Made by a program: the position numbers and the translations under genes. Shown in pieces: positions 1 through 9,265 of a stretch of DNA of 64,000 nucleotides (position 1 is its first letter; each line of letters starts with the position of its first letter). Origin of the DNA: Alphaproteobacteria bacterium HGW-Alphaproteobacteria-4 (lineage in GTDB: Bacteria > Pseudomonadota > Alphaproteobacteria > Rhodobacterales > Rhodobacteraceae). Location: the NCBI GenBank assembly GCA_002842855.1, contig PHEE01000002.1, positions 169,003 through 233,002 on the forward strand. The letters are read 5' to 3'. The notes under the pieces are model-generated. The model made no database searches, had not been told where the DNA came from, and was given only the letters and a program-made list of their open reading frames with translations.

Positions 1-3000
1 CGACATTCTCGATGTGCCACAGCGTATCCGACCCGGTCTGGGTGCTCATGGCGCTGCCGCGCCCGCCAACACCGTTGCCAAGATCGACCGTCGCATCGAC
101 CGTCAGCATTCCCATGTCGAGCAGATCAATGCCGCTGCCACCTGATGCATCGTCGCCATAGTAGGTGTCATCGCCATCGTTCAGCTCGGCCACGATGACA
201 TCATCGCCCGCGCCGCCAAAGACGATATCATCGCCCGCGCCGCCGTTGAGCAAGTCGTTGCCATTGCCGCCAAAGATACGGTCATTGCCGGCATCGCCAT
301 AGACGATGTCGTCGTCGTCGCCGCCAAAGAGGTCGTCGTCGCCGCCTTCGCCGAAGATCACGTCACGCCCGGCCCCGCCATCGACGAAGTCGTTTCCCTC
401 ACCGGCCCGCACGACATCGGCACCGGCACCGGCAACGATATGGTCAACGCCGCCAAAGCCCATGATCAGGTCTGCGCCAGCGCTGCCGATCAACATGTCA
501 TCGCCCGAGGTGCCGATGAACGGGTCCGAAGCTGCCAGTGGTTCGGCAGGCTCGCCCTCACCCTCCACCACCGGCTCTTCCGGGGTTTCATTCACCACCG
601 GCTCTTCCGGGGTTTCATTCACCACCGGCGCTTCCGGGGTTTCCTCCACCACAGGCTCTTCCGGGGCACCGCCGATGGAGTTGGCATCCGCGACCACGAA
701 AATCGCCTCGCCAAGGCCGGTCAGCCCGGTGTTGCGCGCAACGATTCCGGCAAATGTCTGGTCTTCCACGAAGTTCTGGTAGAAATCGAAGTTTTCCAGG
801 CGCGGGATGTAGTAGAAGCGATCGCCTTCCTGCAAACGGTCCAGCTGTTCGTGCAAGAGCACCCAGAAGGTCTGGCCAACGATGCCACCCATCGCGTGCT
901 TTTCAGCCAGCCCGCCAACGTAAAGGTCAACCCGGTCGATACCAAGCACCGTGAAGGTGCCGTCGCCGTTATCAACCAGCGGCGTGCTTGCGTTGATCGC
1001 GCTGAACTGCGCCGCTGTCGCGGCATCGGGCAGCACGAGGTCGGGGTAGGCCTGCATGAACTCGGCAATGGCTGTATCCGACAACCCGTTGCGGGTCTGG
1101 AAGTCTTGCCAGCTTGTGTAGGGGCTCAGATCGCCCGCATAGCCAACGGCTTCGCTGATGTAGGGGTCACTTGAAGCTGCAAGCTCGGCGCGCACCTGGT
1201 TGAGAGTGCCAAGCCCGACATCGCGCCCCCGCGCCACGTTCAGCGCGAACAGATCGGCGCTGATGCGCACCAGATCGTTGCGCACGGCATCGACGACATG
1301 CACATCCACCTCTTCGGCGGGCTGGGTTGTGATGCCCGCAAGAATGGCCCCTGCCCCGAACTCGGAATAGCCCGGCTGCGGCACATAGCCATACTGCGCC
1401 AGTGTCGCCAGCGGCATGGTAAAGGCGCCCTCGGCATTGGTCGGGTTCAGGTAGGCATCGAACAGCGGAACCTCGACCAGCGCGCCGCCCTCGCCGACCA
1501 CGCTCAGCATTTGCGTGACGAGCGTGTGCCCGAACCTATAGGCGGCAGATGCGAATTCATGGCTGATGCCCGCATTGGCCTCGGGGTTGTAGTCATCAAA
1601 GCCATGGGTGCTGTCACCCCGGATGCCCTGACCACCCAGCAGCTGCGGCAAGAACTCGTCAAACACCACGCGCTGATATTCGGTTTCGTTCAGGATCTTT
1701 GCAGCCTGAAACAGCTCTTCCGTGGTGCCGGGGAACCCCGCCACCTCAAGCGCCGCAACGTGGAAGTTGTGGTTGCGCGCAAAGATCGTATGCATCGCAG
1801 TCAGCGCGATGTTTTCGTTGGCCCTGCCATCGCCCGCCACGACATGATCGAGCAGGTTGATATAGGGGTTCACGTCCAGCAGCAGCGCAAAACCTTCGCC
1901 CATGAAATCAGCGGCCAGCGCGCTGACCGTGGCGGCGTCATAGCTGCCGTCGCCGTTTACCAATGACGGGTAATAGTCGGCCAGTGTCTGGCCGGCAGGG
2001 GGCAGCCCGGCGCCCTTGAACACGGTGCCCGCCGCAATGTGGTGGTCAAGCAAGGTGCGCAACGTTGGCAGCAGATCGAAATCCGGGTTCGACGGGTCTG
2101 GCCCGCCCATCAGAATGTGCGACCCAAAGCCCTGGTTGCCATCGCTTTCGCGCAGCAGTTGCCCGACCAGCGCCGAGGAACCATAGGTCTGGTTCTGATC
2201 GACGTAAGGCGAAACGTTGTTGGTATGCAGCGGCAGCCCGGTTGCCGGGTCGATGCCCGCCACCGTGCCACGCGTCAGGTCGGCCGGGTTGCCCGGCCCC
2301 GACCCCGGCGCGCCGATCTGAACGGTGCCGTTGCCGCCCTTGGCCAAGACCGCAAGGCCGTGGTCAAAGTACTGGCCGAACGCCGTGAAAAAGGCGCTCA
2401 CATTCGCTGCCGGTGCCGCGTTTTCTGGCTGCACGGCCAGAATGTTCGAGATGTCGCGCGTGTCGAGCCCGTCGAAAATCGGGTTCAGCGCGAAATTCCC
2501 GGTGGCTGTATCAAACGCGCCGTAATGTGCATCGGTGACGCGAATGTAGGGTTGGGCTGCGGCACCCCATCCGGGGTTGTCGATGTTGTTGTCATAGCCC
2601 GGCAGGTCGCGCACGCCGAGGTGGTTGTCGCTGTCGTCATCGCCATCGGGCGAGATCCCGCGCACGAGGTTCAGCAGTCCGCCGACATCCGAAGACGTCA
2701 GACCGAAGGCGCCCGTCTGCGCGTCGTCATCAGACGGCCCCGCGCCTTCAACCCGCAATGTGCCGGTGCCCGCGAATACGATGCTGTGCGCGCCATTGCT
2801 CAGCGTCGTCACACCGTTGCTGACCGTCTGGGTGTAGTCGGCGAGGTTCGCGCCCGCCGGCAGCTCGATCACATCCTGATCGCGCAAGGTGCCAATGATG
2901 GTGTCATTGCCGCCGTTGGTACGGAAGAGGATGCGGTGGGCCGACTGAAGGCCCGAGATATCTACCGTATCGTCGCCGGACGAGCCGTTGATGACGATCG

Positions 3001-6000
3001 TGTTGAACGAAAGGCTGGTCGGCGAGAAGTCGCCCGAGGTCAGCACCTGATCGTTGCCGTCGCCCGTGTTGATGACGATTTCCTCAACACCGGTCAATTC
3101 GCTGATCACCGAGTTGAAGTTCGTGCCGTTGCGCGTGATCACGATTTCGGTGGCAGCGGCGAGGTTGGCAAGGTTGTTGCCGCCGACAGCCCCCCACGCC
3201 GCCCGCGTATAGACCCGGAAGGTCTCGTTGCTGGCGTTGCCGTTGATGATGACGGTGTCGTTGTCGGCGCCACCGTTGACGATATCGCGCCCGTCGCCGA
3301 CGTTCCAGACAATGGTATCGTCGCCCGCGCCTGCGGTTATCGTGTCGGTTCCGGTGCCGCCGAAGATGATGTCATTGCCACCGTTGCCGTTGATCGCGTC
3401 ATTCCCGTTGAAGCCAAGGATAAGCTCGGAATTGGCGCCGCCGTTGATCGCGTTGTTGTTGCCATTGGTGCCCTGAACCAGCGTGTTGGTTGCCGCAGAA
3501 TACACCGAGGCCCCGAACTGAAGCTGCTCGATGCTGATCAGGGTGTCGGTGCCCTCGGCGCCCGTCACCACGAGATTGGCTCCGTTCAGCGCAAAGCCGT
3601 GCGCGGTCGCTGCGTTGGCAAATACCGCCCGGTCTGTGCCCGCACCGCCATTGAGGTTGTCATTGCCGTTGCCGCCGGTCAGCGTGTCATTGCCCGAGCC
3701 GCCGGTCAGCGCGTTGTTTGCTGCGTTTCCGGTAAGAACGTCAGCATTGTTGGTGCCGGTGACATTCTCGATATTGGCAATCGAGGTGAACCCCGACGCC
3801 GTTCCAGCGCCAAGATCGACTGTGACCGCTGCCGAGGTTGCCGAATAGACAAGCGCGTCGCCAGTGCCGCCCGCAAGATCTGCCGTGACACTTTCAACAT
3901 CTGCCGCGATCGACCCACCGCCTTCAACCTGCGTGATCCGCGTGCCGTTGAACACCGCGTTCAGGGTTTCGTTGCCCAGTCCGCTATCAGTGATCGCCAG
4001 GGTGTCGAAACCGGCGCCGCCGGACACCACATCGCTTCCGCCGTTGTTGCCGTCGATATCGAAGACGATGACATCATCGCCGTCGCCGCCGTTGATGGTA
4101 TCGGCGCCGGTGCCGCCAAAGATCGTATCGTTGCCGATACTGCCATTGAGAACATCATTCCCGCCACCGCCGTTGATGATGTCGTCGCCATCAAGACCGT
4201 TGATGGTGTCATTGCCGTTGCGGCCATTCAGAAGGTTTGCGCCAGCATTGCCGTCAACGGTTTCCGCACCGTTCGTGCCGACACGCGCCGTTATCGCAGA
4301 GGTGACAGATTCTACCCGCCCATTCAGGTCGGTGTAGGTCATGATCACGCGGTGGAAGTCTTGGTTGTTGTTGGTGTTGAAGGTGGTGCCGGTGCCAACG
4401 TTCACCCAGCCATCGACACCATTTGACGACCGCTGCCACTGGTATGAATAGGCATTGTTGGCGGCCGGCATGCCATCCGCGTCCTGAACGGCCGAGCGGT
4501 TGGCGGTCAGCACGTTTTCGGTGCCGGTGATCATCAACGCGCCGGTGGGGGCCGAGTTGACCAGACTGAAGTCACGGTCAACAAACCGCGCGATCTCGAT
4601 GTTGCGCAGGGTGTCGGTGCCATCTGAAAGCAGCTGCCGCCCGGTTTGCGGGTCGATAACCGCACTGACCGTGTCATGGCGCACCGTCACGCTGCCATCG
4701 CCATTCTGGATGATCGTGTAGTTGGCAAAAACGTCATTGAACAGCGCAACGTCAACATCGCTGGCAGCCACGCCGGTTGTCACGACTTCGCGCACGATAT
4801 GCAGCTGCGTCGGCGTGATCACTCGGTCGATCATCAGTTCAAACAACGATTTGCCGACCCAGGCCGAAGGCACCGCGTTGCCATAGGCGTCATTGGCCGC
4901 GAACACATGCTTGAGGCTGTCGATCGAAGCGATTTCGTTGGCAGGGGTATTTTCGGCGTTCGGCGCGGTAAGCCGGATCCGCACGTTCAACCAGCGGTCG
5001 CCATCAAGGATGTCGTCGCCGCCATTGCCTTGCAGCATGTCCGACCCGGCACCACCCAAGAGAATGTTGCCCGCCTCGAAAAAGCCGTTCGCGCCGACCT
5101 GAACGATTTGCGAAAGCCCGGCAATGCGGTCGATGCCCGCCTGATCGAGCCCGTCGTTGAAGAAGATCGCCTCGTTGGCGCCAACTCCGCCGACCAACGC
5201 CGGATCGCCCGCCGTGCGGTCATCGCCGCGCAGCACGTCATTGTGCGCCCAGCCCGACAGCGCCTCGACCTTGTCGAAACGGTTGCGCAGGATGTCGGCC
5301 TGTTCGGTGGTGAAGATCTTGATGCGAAGATCGGCATCGGCGGCAACGGCCACGCCCTTGTAGATCGCCCAGTCAAAGCCGAACATGCCTTCATTGCGCA
5401 CGACGCTTTCGCCCTGAACCATGATGTCGTCGCCGGATTCCGCATCGAAATCCTGTTCGTCGCTGCCCGCGAACATCACGTCATGCCCGACGATGGCGCT
5501 GTTGAAGAACAGTTCCGAGTTGTCGCCAGCGATCACATCAAAGCCGATCAGGAAATCGCCATCGGCGCCGCCAAGCATGAAATCGTCGCCCTCACCGCCG
5601 AACACCTCGGTCGCATCGACGCCGACAAAGAACACGTCCTTGCCGCGGCCACCCATCAAGATGTCGAGTCCGTTCGAGTTGGCGATCACATCGTTGCCAT
5701 CGTCGCCTTTGAGAAAATCGCCGCTGTCGCCGCTGTCGGTGATGATGTCGTCACCGGCGCCGCCGTTGACCAGATCGACGCCTGCGCCCGCCTCGATACG
5801 GTCATCACCGCCATCGCCCCAGATCGCGTCATCGCCCCAGCCGCCAATGATCGTGTCATTGTTGTTGGTGCCGCCGATCATCATATGCTCGCCGCCGAAG
5901 TAGCGCAGGTAATTGGTCTCGACCTGCGGCGTCGCCGGATTATCGCGCACAACCTTGCCAAGGCCCATCGCCTCAAGCACCGGATCGTTGCCTTCCGGAT

Positions 6001-8758
6001 CGGGGAAGAGTTGCTGCGAGATGTCGACCTCAAGCATGCCGTCATAAAGCGCGAAGATATCGGTGCCGATATGGCGCGAAACCACATCATCGGCGGTGCC
6101 GCGGATGCCATCGGCGCCGGGGTCGGCCAGCGCGGTGTTGGCCATGATCAACTTGGCAAACGAGTTGTTTTCGAGCTCGGTCAGCAGGTTCTGACCCTGT
6201 GTGCGGGTCAGGTAATAGAAACGGTCGCCATCTTGCAGCGCTTCAAGCTGCGCTTCAAACACCGCGTTGAACGTAGACCCGAGCATGCCGCCAAAAGGCA
6301 TGGTCTTTTCGGCAAGGCCGCCGATCCAGAGGTCGATCGCGTTGACCCCGGTCAGCGCCGCATCGCCATAAAGAAAGGCCGCGCGCTCGGCGTTCCATGC
6401 GCTCAACTCCGGCTCGCTCAGATCGGGGTTGCCGAACACGATATTCATGGCGGCGCCGCGTTTGTCGGCCAGTGTCTCGGCCGCAAGAATGGACGCATGC
6501 GTGCCGTAAGCCGCGATGAAGTTAATGACAGATGCCGAATTCTTCAGATTTACGGCGAATTCAACCCAGTTATCATAGGGTTGCAGGAAGGTTGACCCGG
6601 TCGCGGCAAAAAGTTGCGCACGCGCTTCGTTCAGCGTGGGCACCCCGGTTTCACGGCCCCGCGCAATGTTGATGGCCGCAAGGTCAAGCGGCAGCCCGAC
6701 CAGATTGTTGCGCAGCGCGTCAACCACGAATTCGTCAATCGCGTTGCCATGTTCGCGGCTCAGCCCCCGCACAAGTGCGGCTGCGGCCTCGTCAGCCGAA
6801 ATCTCGTTGCCATCCGCGTCATGCAAAAAGGCGATCGGGTTGAGGAACGAGGCAATCAGCCCCATGTCGTCGCTGCTGCCATCGGCAAAGATCCGCGGCA
6901 TGCTGTCGGTCAGCATCGAGTGGCCAAAGCGGTAAACCGTGTTGGCGAATTCGGCAAAGATCGCCGGGTTGATGTCGGTGACCGAGTTGAACACGAAGGG
7001 GTCGATATTGGGCTGAATCTTGCGCGCAAACTCTTCGAACACCAGATGCTGATACTGCATCTCGGTGGCAAATCGCGCGGCCTGGAACAGCCGCTCGCCG
7101 TCCCACACGAGTTGATCAGCGGGCGGAATCGGGTCACCAGGCGCGAGATCGTCGAGCAACCATTCATTGATGAAATCGATGTCACCAGAGCCCAGAATCG
7201 TGAGCTTTTGCAGCTCGATCTGGCGGTTGTGTTCGGAATGGAAGATGTGGTGAACGGCGGTCAGGCCGATGTTTTCGTTGCCGCGCCCGTCGCCGGTGAT
7301 GAAATGGCGGTCAAGCAACTCGTCATCATAGGCGCCTGCTTCCGACACCCCGAGCGCGTCATCGCTATCGGCCAGCTTCAGCGCACCGGTCTGGCTGTTC
7401 AACGGGTTTGCGGCATGGGCAATATCGTCAAGAAACGCGTGGCCGGTGCGAATGGCGCCCGCGTCAAAGGTATTGACAGGCGCGCCGGGGGTGCCGGAAA
7501 CCACGATGTCGTCATCGGTGTTGGGAATGCCGTCTGCACCCAGCCCGACAATCACCTGCGCGTAGCCGTTGGCATCGGGGATGAACTTGCCGTAAGCGTC
7601 GGTGCGCAGCAGTGGCACGTTCAGCACATCGCCATCGTTCAACTCGATGCCAAGCATGTCGCGCGCCTGCGCCTTGACATCGGCCCAGGTCGCCAGCCCG
7701 TCGCCATTGGGGCTGTTGAGCAGCCGCCCGGTCGAAACCGGCCGCCCGGCGCCATCAAGCGCGTATTCGCGCAAGAACACCTGATGCGAAGCATGCGAGG
7801 TATAGGTCTGGTTCTGGTCAACGTAAGGTGTGGTGGTGTTGCGGCCTTCGTGGAACGTGTCATCGGCGGTGCCCATGATGCCATCGGCGCCCGGTGCCTG
7901 ATAGGCGGTCGAGCGGGTGACCGCCATGAAGGCCAGATGCGCCGGCACTTCATCGCCGGAATCGGGAATGCCGTCGGGTCCATGGGTGATCAGCGGATCA
8001 TCGGGCTGCAACGGAATGAAGACGGTGCCGTTGTCGCCCTTGGTGATCAGGTCGAGCCCGTGGTCGAAGAACTGCCCGAAAAAGGTCATCCAGGCGTTGA
8101 ACGGTGCCGAAAGCCCTTCGTCGGGGGCGATATTGGGCAGCAGCGACAGATCGGCGTTGGTCAGCGCCTGGTGGACGGTATCGCCCTCGGCAATGACTGT
8201 GCCGGGCGGCACCGGCACCTTGCCGGGGTTCGCCTCTTCCCAGGCCGCGACCGCAAGCTCGTTGTTGAACCACGCGGTCACCACAGCCGGGTTGTTGACG
8301 CTCATATCAACGATCAGGTTCGAAATGATGCGCGGGTCGGCATCTGCAACGTTGCCGGTGTGGCCGCCGTTGGTTCCGGGAAGGAACGGGTTGGTGGGCA
8401 CACCGATGACGCCGTAATCGGTGTTGGTCACCTCGGACATTCCGGGCCCTAGCGCCATTGTGTCGCCGTCAGCCTCATTGATGAAATTGGTGTCAAGCAT
8501 GCGCGGCATAAGCGTATCGGCGGCGCCCCAGGTTTCGCGCCCTTCAACGATGTTGTTGTAGGTGCCATCGACCGTGCGCAGCCCATAAGGCACATGCGGG
8601 TCCGGGATTGCGAGCACGGCGCCCGGCGTGCCCTCGGGCACGACATTGCCAAGCGCGTCAACGTATATCTGGGTCAGCGGCGTGCCATCGGCATTTGCTT
8701 CGGCGATCTTGATCTGGCGCAGGATGAATTCCAGATCGGCGACATTGAGCTTGACCAT
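1..8758 (-). CDS. Giant RTX protein with two animal-type heme peroxidase domains (3' end beyond window)
   Basis: One uninterrupted minus-strand frame of about 2919 codons starts at ATG 8758 (MVKLNVADLEF) and leaves the left edge without a stop. Domain 1 (about residues 200-750) has GQFFDH with distal His233, GDGR with Arg492 and Glu495, and proximal RFGH His613. Domain 2 (about 2100-2600) has GQYFDH His2133, Arg2312/Glu2315 and RFGH His2411. These match the catalytic Gln, Asp, His, Arg, Glu and proximal His of the myeloperoxidase family. RTX-type GGxGxDxxx repeats lie at about 960-1080, 1500-1840 and 2745-2880, with a possible Ig-like segment near 1400-1485. There is no classical signal peptide, so type I secretion is inferred; no secretion genes are in the window. 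Large bacterial proteins of this design include Mn(II)-oxidising MopA-type peroxidases and peroxicins. The frame was checked at both ends and at all four His codons. The substrate is not readable from sequence. Confidence 0.93.
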   Translation of the reverse strand, partial: MVKLNVADLEFILRQIKIAEANADGTPLTQIYVDALGNVVPEGTPGAVLAIPDPHVPYGLRTVDGTYNNIVEGRETWGAADTLMPRMLDTNFINEADGDTMALGPGMSEVTNTDYGVIGVPTNPFLPGTNGGHTGNVADADPRIISNLIVDMSVNNPAVVTAWFNNELAVAAWEEANPGKVPVPPGTVIAEGDTVHQALTNADLSLLPNIAPDEGLSAPFNAWMTFFGQFFDHGLDLITKGDNGTVFIPLQPDDPLITHGPDGIPDSGDEVPAHLAFMAVTRSTAYQAPGADGIMGTADDTFHEGRNTTTPYVDQNQTYTSHASHQVFLREYALDGAGRPVSTGRLLNSPNGDGLATWADVKAQARDMLGIELNDGDVLNVPLLRTDAYGKFIPDANGYAQVIVGLGADGIPNTDDDIVVSGTPGAPVNTFDAGAIRTGHAFLDDIAHAANPLNSQTGALKLADSDDALGVSEAGAYDDELLDRHFITGDGRGNENIGLTAVHHIFHSEHNRQIELQKLTILGSGDIDFINEWLLDDLAPGDPIPPADQLVWDGERLFQAARFATEMQYQHLVFEEFARKIQPNIDPFVFNSVTDINPAIFAEFANTVYRFGHSMLTDSMPRIFADGSSDDMGLIASFLNPIAFLHDADGNEISADEAAAALVRGLSREHGNAIDEFVVDALRNNLVGLPLDLAAINIARGRETGVPTLNEARAQLFAATGSTFLQPYDNWVEFAVNLKNSASVINFIAAYGTHASILAAETLADKRGAAMNIVFGNPDLSEPELSAWNAERAAFLYGDAALTGVNAIDLWIGGLAEKTMPFGGMLGSTFNAVFEAQLEALQDGDRFYYLTRTQGQNLLTELENNSFAKLIMANTALADPGADGIRGTADDVVSRHIGTDIFALYDGMLEVDISQQLFPDPEGNDPVLEAMGLGKVVRDNPATPQVETNYLRYFGGEHMMIGGTNNNDTIIGGWGDDAIWGDGGDDRIEAGAGVDLVNGGAGDDIITDSGDSGDFLKGDDGNDVIANSNGLDILMGGRGKDVFFVGVDATEVFGGEGDDFMLGGADGDFLIGFDVIAGDNSELFFNSAIVGHDVMFAGSDEQDFDAESGDDIMVQGESVVRNEGMFGFDWAIYKGVAVAADADLRIKIFTTEQADILRNRFDKVEALSGWAHNDVLRGDDRTAGDPALVGGVGANEAIFFNDGLDQAGIDRIAGLSQIVQVGANGFFEAGNILLGGAGSDMLQGNGGDDILDGDRWLNVRIRLTAPNAENTPANEIASIDSLKHVFAANDAYGNAVPSAWVGKSLFELMIDRVITPTQLHIVREVVTTGVAASDVDVALFNDVFANYTIIQNGDGSVTVRHDTVSAVIDPQTGRQLLSDGTDTLRNIEIARFVDRDFSLVNSAPTGALMITGTENVLTANRSAVQDADGMPAANNAYSYQWQRSSNGVDGWVNVGTGTTFNTNNNQDFHRVIMTYTDLNGRVESVTSAITARVGTNGAETVDGNAGANLLNGRNGNDTINGLDGDDIINGGGGNDVLNGSIGNDTIFGGTGADTINGGDGDDVIVFDIDGNNGGSDVVSGGAGFDTLAITDSGLGNETLNAVFNGTRITQVEGGGSIAADVESVTADLAGGTGDALVYSATSAAVTVDLGAGTASGFTSIANIENVTGTNNADVLTGNAANNALTGGSGNDTLTGGNGNDNLNGGAGTDRAVFANAATAHGFALNGANLVVTGAEGTDTLISIEQLQFGASVYSAATNTLVQGTNGNNNAINGGANSELILGFNGNDAINGNGGNDIIFGGTGTDTITAGAGDDTIVWNVGDGRDIVNGGADNDTVIINGNASNETFRVYTRAAWGAVGGNNLANLAAATEIVITRNGTNFNSVISELTGVEEIVINTGDGNDQVLTSGDFSPTSLSFNTIVINGSSGDDTVDISGLQSAHRILFRTNGGNDTIIGTLRDQDVIELPAGANLADYTQTVSNGVTTLSNGAHSIVFAGTGTLRVEGAGPSDDDAQTGAFGLTSSDVGGLLNLVRGISPDGDDDSDNHLGVRDLPGYDNNIDNPGWGAAAQPYIRVTDAHYGAFDTATGNFALNPIFDGLDTRDISNILAVQPENAAPAANVSAFFTAFGQYFDHGLAVLAKGGNGTVQIGAPGSGPGNPADLTRGTVAGIDPATGLPLHTNNVSPYVDQNQTYGSSALVGQLLRESDGNQGFGSHILMGGPDPSNPDFDLLPTLRTLLDHHIAAGTVFKGAGLPPAGQTLADYYPSLVNGDGSYDAATVSALAADFMGEGFALLLDVNPYINLLDHVVAGDGRANENIALTAMHTIFARNHNFHVAALEVAGFPGTTEELFQAAKILNETEYQRVVFDEFLPQLLGGQGIRGDSTHGFDDYNPEANAGISHEFASAAYRFGHTLVTQMLSVVGEGGALVEVPLFDAYLNPTNAEGAFTMPLATLAQYGYVPQPGYSEFGAGAILAGITTQPAEEVDVHVVDAVRNDLVRISADLFALNVARGRDVGLGTLNQVRAELAASSDPYISEAVGYAGDLSPYTSWQDFQTRNGLSDTAIAEFMQAYPDLVLPDAATAAQFSAINASTPLVDNGDGTFTVLGIDRVDLYVGGLAEKHAMGGIVGQTFWVLLHEQLDRLQEGDRFYYIPRLENFDFYQNFVEDQTFAGIVARNTGLTGLGEAIFVVADANSIGGAPEEPVVEETPEAPVVNETPEEPVVNETPEEPVVEGEGEPAEPLAASDPFIGTSGDDMLIGSAGADLIMGFGGVDHIVAGAGADVVRAGEGNDFVDGGAGRDVIFGEGGDDDLFGGDDDDIVYGDAGNDRIFGGNGNDLLNGGAGDDIVFGGAGDDVIVAELNDGDDTYYGDDASGGSGIDLLDMGMLTVDATVDLGNGVGGRGSAMSTQTGSDTLWHIENV
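565..672 (-). repeat. In-frame 30-bp tandem repeats encoding an acidic Glu/Pro/Val linker
   Basis: About three and a half copies of a 30-bp unit lie inside the giant peroxidase gene. They encode a linker of the type EEPVVNETP repeated, placed between peroxidase domain 2 and the C-terminal RTX block. Copies differ by a few substitutions (EEP/EAP, VNE/VEE). The array stays in frame, so copy-number change would lengthen or shorten the linker without breaking the protein. Confidence 0.9.
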
Positions 8759-9265
8759 CTTGTCCTCGCTTTCTACCTAAATCGCCAGCTTCGGGACAGG
8801 TCTTCCGAACCCTGCCGAATGGCATGGCACCAGATCTGTGGTCATTCCGAAGTGGCTTCTGTTTTCCTTGCCGAGCATCGTGCCCGAGTCGCGCCTGCGG
8901 CATAACGTCGCATGGTTTGGCAAGTTTTCTGCCGAAAGGGCGCACGCGCACCGTACTTTGGTCGGGCAAATTTCTGCCGAAAAGTGGGCTGGTCAACCGC
9001 CGGTTTCTGTGGCCGCTTCCGCCGCCCCGGTGCTGGAAAATGCCGCCAGCGCACACATGCGGCACCCACAAAAGTTCTTGTTATTCTTCAGTGTTGTCTG
9101 GCGGTTAGACGCTTGCGCCCAGCCGCCATGCAATTCGGACTGGCGCGGATATGGCAAGCGAACCACCCGATCGAACCGCGCTGAGCCGCCCAACAGGGCG
9201 CAAGGCCGGGCAAATTGCCCCGCGCCCCCTTTCGCTCCCTTCGGCGCCATGCCAATCTTGCGCGC
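8759..9265. promoter_or_regulatory. 507-bp non-coding region with two imperfect direct repeats
   Basis: The region separates the divergent peroxidase gene and the FAD oxidoreductase gene. Two related stretches at about 8919-8941 and 8965-8989 share GGCAA, CTGCCGAAA and GGGC. Each contains a GGCA-N6/7-TGCC inverted repeat, about 46 bp apart. They are candidate operators for either flanking gene. No convincing coding frame or RNA gene was seen here; short open frames lack ribosome binding sites and recognisable protein features. Confidence 0.4.

Noticed and set aside
6900..8100. Loss of the distal arginine in peroxidase domain 1 (FHSEHNR instead of LREHNR)
   Set aside because: The catalytic Arg of this family lies in the GDxRxxE motif, which is intact (Arg492, Glu495); the REHN arginine is not the catalytic one.
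2039..8452. Long plus-strand open frames (about 600-800 codons) over the left 8 kb
   Set aside because: They are antisense to the giant minus-strand peroxidase frame, which carries all catalytic motifs and RTX repeats in a single frame; the plus-strand translations are low-complexity and lack family features.
8916..8932. Sigma-54 promoter (GG-N10-GC) upstream of the FAD oxidoreductase
   Set aside because: The match to TGGCAC-N5-TTGC has two mismatches, it lies over 300 bp from the start codon, and the second copy has the wrong GG-GC spacing.
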